Positions 58,761 to 64,000 of a stretch of 64,000 bases of DNA are shown in pieces. The first letter of the stretch is position 1, and each line of letters opens with the position of its first letter. The stretch spans positions 186,001 to 250,000 of the forward strand of contig CAZLRH010000002.1 in assembly GCA_964562015.1 (NCBI GenBank). Direction: 5' to 3'. A model generated the notes under the pieces. The model did no database searches, had not been told where the DNA came from, and was given only the letters and a program-made list of their open reading frames with translations. The stretch comes from CAZLRH01 sp964562015 (GTDB lineage Bacteria > Verrucomicrobiota > Verrucomicrobiia > Opitutales > JABDGR01). Both the position numbers and the translations under genes were made by a program.

Positions 58761-60203
58761 GTGTTCGAAAAATACCAGACCGAGGACTACTTCGACGAAA
58801 TGTTTGCCGCGGACAAGCCGCTGCAGGTGCGCCCGCATTACCGGAAATTGCTGGAACGCTTCGGCGTACTCTCCCCGGAGGAGTTCGAGCAAAAACGCCA
58901 GAGCGTTGACCTTTCCTTCCTCCGCCAGGGCATCACTTTCACGGTTTACGACAACGACGAGGGCACCGAGCGCATCTTCCCGTTCGACCTGATTCCCCGC
59001 ATCATCCCGCCCCAGGAATGGGACCTCCTCGAACGCGGCCTCAAGCAGCGCATCACCGCCCTCAACTTATTCCTCAAGGACATTTACACCGATCAGAAAA
59101 TTCTCGCCGACGGCGTCATCCCCCCGCACTACGTCCATTCCGCCAAGCATTACCGGCCGGAATTCCGCGGCACCAAGGTGCCCCGCGACATTTACATCCA
59201 CATCTGCGGCACCGACCTCATTCGCGGACGGAACGGCGAATACCTCGTCCTCGAGGACAACGGGCGCTGCCCGTCCGGCGTCTCCTACATGCTCGAAAAC
59301 CGCGCCGCCATGAAGCGGGCGTTTCCCAATCTTTTTCTCCAAGCCAACGTGCGCCCCATCGAGCATTATGCCGATGAATTGCTCCGCATGCTGCGGCACA
59401 TCGCCCCCGCCGGCAAAACCGAGCCGCTGGTGGTGCTGCTCACGCCCGGGGTGTACAACAGCGCCTATTTCGAGCACTGCTTCCTTGCCCGCCAGATGGG
59501 CGTGGAAATCGTCGAGGGCCGCGACCTCGTCGTCCGCGACGAGCGCGTGTACATGCGCACCACCCATGGGCTCCAGCAGGTGGACGTGATTTACCGCCGC
59601 ATCGACGACGACTTCCTTGACCCCACCGTCTTTCGGCGCGACTCGATGCTCGGCGTGCCCGGCCTCGTCTCCGCCTACCGCGCCGGCAACGTGGCGCTCG
59701 CCAATTCCATCGGCACCGGCGTGGCCGACGACAAAGTTGTCTATTACTTTGTCCCGCGCATGATTAAATACTATCTCGATCAGGAACCCATCCTGGCCAA
59801 CGTCGAGACTTACCTGGCCTCCGAGGCCAAGGACTACCGCTACATCCAGGACAACCTGGCGGAACTGGTGGTCAAAAGCGCCAATGAAGCCGGCGGCTAT
59901 GGGATGCTGATGGGCCCGTGGGCAACGAAGTCCGAGATCGAGAAATTCCGGCAACTGATCAAAGACAACCCGCGCAATTTCATCGGCCAGCCGCCCATCT
60001 CCCTCTCGCGCCATCCGACCTTCACCGAGGACCACTTTGAAGGCCGCCACATCGACCTGCGCCCGTACATTCTCTACGGTGAGAAAATCACCATCATGCC
60101 CGGTGGCTTGACGCGCGTGGCCCTGAAAAAGGGCTCGCTCGTGGTCAACTCCTCCCAAGGCGGCGGCTCGAAGGACACCTGGGTGCTCGGGGCGGAGGAG
60201 TGA
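58761..60203 (+). CDS. Circularly permuted ATP-grasp protein
   Basis: The 480-residue protein fits the circularly permuted ATP-grasp type 2 family (DUF404/DUF407). Typical blocks are GITFTVYDNDEGTERIFPFDLIPRIIP, LVLEDNGRCPSGVSYMLENR, DVIYRRIDDDFLDP and VVKSANEAGGYGMLMGPWA. The family is thought to join amide or peptide-like bonds with ATP. It usually sits with an alpha-E-domain and a transglutaminase-like gene; neither is next to it here. The start is GTG after CAGTACCCCC. Confidence 0.88.
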   Translation: MFEKYQTEDYFDEMFAADKPLQVRPHYRKLLERFGVLSPEEFEQKRQSVDLSFLRQGITFTVYDNDEGTERIFPFDLIPRIIPPQEWDLLERGLKQRITALNLFLKDIYTDQKILADGVIPPHYVHSAKHYRPEFRGTKVPRDIYIHICGTDLIRGRNGEYLVLEDNGRCPSGVSYMLENRAAMKRAFPNLFLQANVRPIEHYADELLRMLRHIAPAGKTEPLVVLLTPGVYNSAYFEHCFLARQMGVEIVEGRDLVVRDERVYMRTTHGLQQVDVIYRRIDDDFLDPTVFRRDSMLGVPGLVSAYRAGNVALANSIGTGVADDKVVYYFVPRMIKYYLDQEPILANVETYLASEAKDYRYIQDNLAELVVKSANEAGGYGMLMGPWATKSEIEKFRQLIKDNPRNFIGQPPISLSRHPTFTEDHFEGRHIDLRPYILYGEKITIMPGGLTRVALKKGSLVVNSSQGGGSKDTWVLGAEE

Positions 60204-60206
60204 AAG

Positions 60207-60238
60207 ACCGGAACCGTCCGGTCCCGCCGAGCGGGACG
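60207..60238. other. Two overlapping hairpins
   Basis: GACCGGA/TCCGGTC (60207-60213 with 60218-60224) and GTCCCG/CGGGAC (60222-60227 with 60233-60238) share three bases, so only one can form at a time. They lie just after the ATP-grasp stop. No T-run follows, so a simple terminator is doubtful. Confidence 0.4.
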
Positions 60239-60286
60239 TCAACGAAGGGGTGAAGTTTTGAATTTACACCGCTCCACCCACAGCCT

Positions 60287-61771
60287 ATGGCATTAACGTC
60301 TTTTATGGAAACTTATCTGCGCGACGGGCTCCCCTTATTCTTCGCGCGGTTCAGCCTTGGGCTGGCCACCCTCCTGGGGCTGGGCTTTGCCACCGCCCAA
60401 GCGGACACCGTGCTCGTCACCAACAGCGGCAGCAACACGGTGACGATGTATGACCAAACGGGAGCGTTTCGCGGGAATTTTACCACAACCGGCTCCGCTC
60501 CGAAAGGCATAGCGCTGACGGACAGCGGCAACATTCTGGTGGCGAATTCGGGCAGCAATACCATTACTCAATACACGCAGGACGGCACCGCCCAAGGGGC
60601 CTTTGTTAGCAGCAACCTGAGTCTTCCCTACGGCCTGGCGGTCTCGACCTCCGGTAATCTTTTCGTGGGCAACCTAGGCGGCGCGACGGTGGCGGAATTC
60701 GATCCGTCGGGCGCCTTCGTTGGCAATTTCATCACCGGCCTCTTGGGGCCGTCCTCCCTGGCTATTGCGGCCAACGGGAATCTCTTTGTTTGCGAAGCCG
60801 GCAATCTCTCCTTGTCGGAATACGACCCCAGCGGAGTCTTGGTCCGAACCTACAGCAGCACGTTCTTTGTGTTTGGCGTGGCCTTCACCACCAGCGGCAA
60901 TATTTTGTCCACCGATTTCAACAACAATGAAATCGAACAATATACTCCGGACGGAACCTTTGTGAATAATCTGGTCACGACCAACCTAAATGGCCCTTAC
61001 GGCATCGCCTTTGGCAGCAGCGGCAATATTTACGTGGCCAACACCAATACCGCCAACATTACGCAATACCTGCCGGACGGGACCTATGTAAGCACATTTG
61101 ACACCACGGGGTTAAGTTTGCCCCAAAGCCTCCTCGTCATTGTCGCGCCGAACGTCACCGCCAGTCCCGGAAATCAAACGGTAAACCCAGGCAGCCCGGC
61201 CCTCTTCACGGCCACGGCCTCCAATCATCCCGTCATCCAGTGGCAACGGCAGGTGCACGGTGCCGGAGCTTTTGGCAATTTGACCAACAGCGCCAACTAT
61301 GCCGGGGTCAACACCACCACGCTGACAGTGCTCAATCCCCAGGCGGCGATGTCCGGCGATGTCTTTCGCTGTATTTTTTGGAACCTGGATGGCACCGTCT
61401 TGAGCGCCGAGGCTGCCCTGGTGGTCAATGGTCTGCCTGGCGGAGCACCTCTGATTACAAAGCCGCCCAAAAACACGACCGTGCAGGCCACCCAGACCGC
61501 CAGCTTCACCGTGGCCGCCACCGGCAGCCCACCGCTTAAATACACTTGGAAAAAGAATGGCGTGCCCTTGAAAAAGGGCGGCCGCGTCTATGCCGCCACC
61601 ACGCCCACGCTCCTCGTGAAGCGCGTTATTTTCCAGGACGCTGGAGCCTATAGCGTCACCGTCTCCAATCCCTTCGGCGCCATCACGAGTGCCAAGGTGC
61701 GACTCACCGTGGTCCCCAATCGCATTATCACGAAACCCGCTGGCGGCATTGGCGGCCGCATCATCCCCTGA
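60287..61771 (+). CDS. Secreted beta-propeller (NHL-like) protein with Ig-like domains
   Basis: The 494-residue protein has a signal peptide (FSLGLATLLGLGFATAQA). About seven blades follow, with repeats such as GSNTVTMYDQTGAFRGNF, SGNILVANSGSNTITQY and SGNIYVANTNTANITQY, matching NHL/SMP-30-like propellers. Two Ig-like regions complete it (about 285-385 and 390-480; the latter with FTVAATGSPPLKYTWKKNG and QDAGAYSVTVSNPFGAI). No sorting signal is visible at the C-terminus. A second in-frame ATG at 60305 is possible. Confidence 0.78.
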   Translation: MALTSFMETYLRDGLPLFFARFSLGLATLLGLGFATAQADTVLVTNSGSNTVTMYDQTGAFRGNFTTTGSAPKGIALTDSGNILVANSGSNTITQYTQDGTAQGAFVSSNLSLPYGLAVSTSGNLFVGNLGGATVAEFDPSGAFVGNFITGLLGPSSLAIAANGNLFVCEAGNLSLSEYDPSGVLVRTYSSTFFVFGVAFTTSGNILSTDFNNNEIEQYTPDGTFVNNLVTTNLNGPYGIAFGSSGNIYVANTNTANITQYLPDGTYVSTFDTTGLSLPQSLLVIVAPNVTASPGNQTVNPGSPALFTATASNHPVIQWQRQVHGAGAFGNLTNSANYAGVNTTTLTVLNPQAAMSGDVFRCIFWNLDGTVLSAEAALVVNGLPGGAPLITKPPKNTTVQATQTASFTVAATGSPPLKYTWKKNGVPLKKGGRVYAATTPTLLVKRVIFQDAGAYSVTVSNPFGAITSAKVRLTVVPNRIITKPAGGIGGRIIP

Positions 61772-61790
61772 CCTTTTGGCCTGTCCCTCC

Positions 61791-62642
61791 ATGAAAAAAC
61801 TTTTTGTTTCCTGTCTGCTGGCCGCGAGCCTCGCCTCCGCGGCGCGGGCCCAAAACCCCCTCGGCGATTTGCGCGTCTCCGGCACGCTGGACTTCGAGAC
61901 CCAATATGTCTATCGCGGGAAGAAAGTCAGCGACGCCGCCTTCGAGCCCAGCCTGGATATCCGCTATGCCGCACTCGGCGGCGCCTTCTATGCCACCACG
62001 TGGTCAAATCTTCCGGCGGGTCGCCGCGGCGCTGCGCCCGGGCCCAACCAAGTTGACGAGCTGCGTTTTTACACCGGCTACACCCGCTCACTTTCATTTC
62101 TCACATCGGGACTGAGCGCAGACGTCGGCAACACTTACTATTGGTACGCAGAAAACGGGGGCAATGCGAATGCCCTGAGCCGCTCGGATGAAATTTACCT
62201 TAGTCTCAGCTACGACACTGCCCCTCTTCTTGGTTTCAACCTTCGACCCACTCTCTCTTACGCGCATGACTGGATTTTGGACCAAAATGTGGTCGAGGGC
62301 TCTCTGAGCTACGAATGGGATTTGTCGAAACTCACCGGCGTCAAAGGCCTCTCCGCAGTTCCCCGGGCCAGCGTGGGCTGGCTGGAGGCCGGGCGTCTGC
62401 GTGGCGATCAACTCAATGCCGGGGTCCCAAACTGGCGCGACAGTTACATTTATTACAGCGCCAGTCTGGATCTGAACTACATGATCAACGAGTACACTCT
62501 TCTCTTCGTCGGCGTGCGTTACTCCGGCAATAATGATGGCACCGTCTTTTATCCGGTTTACGCCACCACGCCTCAAATCGGCGGCAGCGCCAATAACCTG
62601 TGGGCGGGAGCAGGTATTACCTTCGGCTTACCGGTTAATTGA
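61791..62642 (+). CDS. TorF-family putative outer-membrane porin
   Basis: The ATG at 61791 gives 283 residues with a signal peptide (MKKLFVSCLLAASLASAARA). The mature chain begins LRVSGTLDFETQYVYRGKKVSD, the typical TorF (Gcw_chp) opening. Alternating strands follow, ending in an aromatic C-terminal strand (AGAGITFGLPVN). It probably forms an outer-membrane beta-barrel of unknown substrate. Start context is GTCCCTCC-ATG. Confidence 0.8.
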   Translation: MKKLFVSCLLAASLASAARAQNPLGDLRVSGTLDFETQYVYRGKKVSDAAFEPSLDIRYAALGGAFYATTWSNLPAGRRGAAPGPNQVDELRFYTGYTRSLSFLTSGLSADVGNTYYWYAENGGNANALSRSDEIYLSLSYDTAPLLGFNLRPTLSYAHDWILDQNVVEGSLSYEWDLSKLTGVKGLSAVPRASVGWLEAGRLRGDQLNAGVPNWRDSYIYYSASLDLNYMINEYTLLFVGVRYSGNNDGTVFYPVYATTPQIGGSANNLWAGAGITFGLPVN

Positions 62643-62686
62643 GGCGGGCGGGCTATCCTCAACCGCTTTTGTTTGCACGTGCTTCA

Positions 62687-63340
62687 CTACAAAGGAATGC
62701 CGCGGGCCCGCTTTCGTCCGACGAACATCAAATACCGCCACACCCCGCCGTAGGCGGAGTGAACGCGCTCGGACACCCGCTCGAAGCGCGCACGCAGCGG
62801 GCCCTGCAATTGCCCGTCCATGCGCACGTGGTTCAAGCCCATCCATTGGGCAAAGACCGGCAGCCGGGTGTCGTGAAAATCCACCACGGCAACGTGCCCG
62901 CCCGGCGCGAGATCGCGCTGCGCGGCGGCGAGGGCGGCTTCATAGCCGGGATTGAACATGGATAACGCGTAGGAAAAGAGGACGAGGTCAAATCCGCCTG
63001 CCCGCAGCGGCGCGGCATACGCACGCCCCACCAGGGAAACCCGCCGGCCAAAAGGGGCGGTCTTTTGCCGGGCCCGCTCCAACATCGCTTCGGACAGGTC
63101 AACTCCGGTTACCATGGCGCGCGGAAAATGGCGGCAAAGGGCCGCGAGATTCCGCCCGGTGCCGCAGCCGACTTCGAGAATCCGGGAGGGCGTCCCCGCC
63201 GCGCTGATGTCGCGTAGAATCGCGGTGCGCCCGAAGAGAAAACTCCAGCGCGTGGCGTCGTAAATTTGCGCGTGGCGCCGGTAATAGGCCTCCACCGCAC
63301 CGGCGGGAGGAGGCGGGCTGAGGCTGGTCGCGCTTTTCAT
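62687..63340 (-). CDS. btaB: SAM-dependent methyltransferase, probable betaine-lipid N-methyltransferase
   Basis: The 217-residue class I methyltransferase has the SAM-binding motif ILEVGCGTGRN (about residues 55-65) and VTGVDLSEAMLERA. The N-terminal YYRRHAQIYDATRWSFLFGR is like BtaB proteins. BtaB methylates diacylglyceryl-homoserine three times to DGTS, a phosphorus-free betaine lipid. Its ATG overlaps the stop of the upstream btaA-like gene (ATGA), which strongly supports the assignment. BtaB identity is inferred mainly from this pairing. Confidence 0.78.
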   Translation of the reverse strand: MKSATSLSPPPPAGAVEAYYRRHAQIYDATRWSFLFGRTAILRDISAAGTPSRILEVGCGTGRNLAALCRHFPRAMVTGVDLSEAMLERARQKTAPFGRRVSLVGRAYAAPLRAGGFDLVLFSYALSMFNPGYEAALAAAQRDLAPGGHVAVVDFHDTRLPVFAQWMGLNHVRMDGQLQGPLRARFERVSERVHSAYGGVWRYLMFVGRKRARGIPL

Positions 63341-64000
63341 TTTACTTCCGCAAAGCTTAGGCTGCCGTAGGTGCCCACGCGGTCGGTGCGGTGAAGGGCC
63401 TCCGTGAGTTTGGGCAAGAAGCGCAGGCGGGCGCGAATGTCTTCCGGGACAAAGTCCAGATTCAGGCCGGCGGAGCGCAGGAGGATTTTCGTGCCGGGGC
63501 GACTATTGGCCAGGATGAGCTCCCATTCCTCGCGCAGCGCCGCGGGATCGTGCCAGGCCAGCCAGTCCTGATGGTCGAGCAAGACGTAATGGGTGTAGGC
63601 GCCGGGATTTTCGCGCAGAAAATTCGTGACCGTGCACGTGTGCGTGGTGAGGCGCCCGGCCCGGTCGCGCAATGCGGCCTGATTCTCGCGGCGCAGGTAA
63701 TTCGGGCAGCAGGCCATGGTGTACGAGCCGGTCAGGTAAACGCGCCAGAAATAATTTTCGCGCGCCGGCAACTCTGTCATCACATGGCGCAGCTTGTCTT
63801 TGATGTACGCGCCAAGCCCGCCGGGATAAGATTCTTCAATCAGCCGCACTTGCGGCCGCGGCACGCCCAGCAGGGTCATGACCATGCGCTGGCGGATAAG
63901 CCAGTTGCTGAGCTTGCCCCAAATTTTCGGCTCCAACAGCGCGTAAATCTCGCGCTGTTGCGCCAGCGAATCCGCATCAAGCAGGCAAAGAGCGAAGTTC
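63337..64000 (-). CDS. btaA: DUF3419 (BtaA-like) 3-amino-3-carboxypropyltransferase, partial
   Basis: The gene runs off the right edge: the frame is open at 64000 (NFALCLLDADSLAQQREIYALL), so the start is missing. The visible 220 residues match the C-terminal half of DUF3419/BtaA proteins, including SYPGGLGAYIKDKLRHVM, CCPNYLRRENQAAL and HYVLLDHQDWLAW. BtaA moves the aminocarboxypropyl group of SAM to diacylglycerol. Together with the next gene it forms the bacterial betaine-lipid pathway. Confidence 0.82.
   Translation of the reverse strand, partial: NFALCLLDADSLAQQREIYALLEPKIWGKLSNWLIRQRMVMTLLGVPRPQVRLIEESYPGGLGAYIKDKLRHVMTELPARENYFWRVYLTGSYTMACCPNYLRRENQAALRDRAGRLTTHTCTVTNFLRENPGAYTHYVLLDHQDWLAWHDPAALREEWELILANSRPGTKILLRSAGLNLDFVPEDIRARLRFLPKLTEALHRTDRVGTYGSLSFAEVK

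Overview
The window is a GC-rich bacterial chromosome segment, most likely from a member of the Verrucomicrobiota (order not resolvable from sequence alone). The pointers are a planctomycete/verrucomicrobial-type (PV-type) bacterial microcompartment locus for L-rhamnose/L-fucose breakdown, a PEP-CTERM sorting signal, autotransporter-associated beta-strand repeats in a giant surface-type protein, many secreted Ig-like and TPR proteins, and very few purine-rich Shine-Dalgarno sites. No rRNA, tRNA, CRISPR array, transposase or phage gene was seen.

Layout. 0-3.5 kb: a sugar nucleotidyltransferase, a lipoprotein and an alkaline-phosphatase-superfamily phosphodiesterase. 3.5-15 kb: an ECF sigma factor, a 1273-residue membrane-anchored protein combining a YfbK-type VWA region with autotransporter-type repeats, and a 2178-residue exported multi-pass protein. 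The first two genes share a 29-bp upstream motif that looks like an ECF promoter. 15-21.6 kb: a translationally coupled pair (a cyclophilin with thrombospondin-type-3 repeats and a 924-residue TPR protein), a second cyclophilin and a lipoprotein. 21.6-26.2 kb: lactate oxidation genes lutB, lutC and, separately, lutA, with a VOC protein and a Gfo/Idh/MocA oxidoreductase between them.

26.3-36.8 kb: the microcompartment locus on the minus strand. In transcript order it holds pduL, two BMC-H genes, an acetate-kinase-family gene, a third BMC-H, one BMC-P, an acylating aldehyde dehydrogenase, two more BMC-P, a class II aldolase with a C-terminal encapsulation peptide, a lactate/malate dehydrogenase and rhamnulokinase. 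A divergent orphan RelE/ParE-like gene lies near the end. A DeoR-type regulator sits just upstream, and three related palindromes near it look like its operators; one overlaps a good sigma70 promoter in front of pduL. With the pectin enzymes downstream (a CE12-like rhamnogalacturonan acetylesterase and a GH28 polygalacturonase), an L-fucose-isomerase-like protein and LutABC, the window encodes much of a route from pectic rhamnose/fucose through lactaldehyde to lactate and pyruvate. No rhamnose isomerase was seen.

36.8-55.3 kb: membrane and secreted proteins (PEP-CTERM phosphoesterase, DUF4139 protein, Tat-exported putative glycosidase, pseudopilin), a VapBC-type toxin-antitoxin pair with a perfect operator palindrome, an MFS exporter, an MscS channel and an inositol-monophosphatase-family enzyme. 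55.5-58.6 kb: cytochrome bd oxidase genes cydA and cydB, split by a lower-GC four-helix-bundle (S23/IVP family) gene flanked by a 27-bp inverted repeat. 58.7-64 kb: a circularly permuted ATP-grasp protein, a beta-propeller/Ig protein, a TorF-like porin and a betaine-lipid synthesis pair (btaB, partial btaA).

Two window-wide signals stand out. Many intergenic leaders are tracts with an exact 7-bp period, often as inverted pairs. Also, most start codons are preceded by C/T-rich tracts such as CCTCCC rather than by GGAGG.
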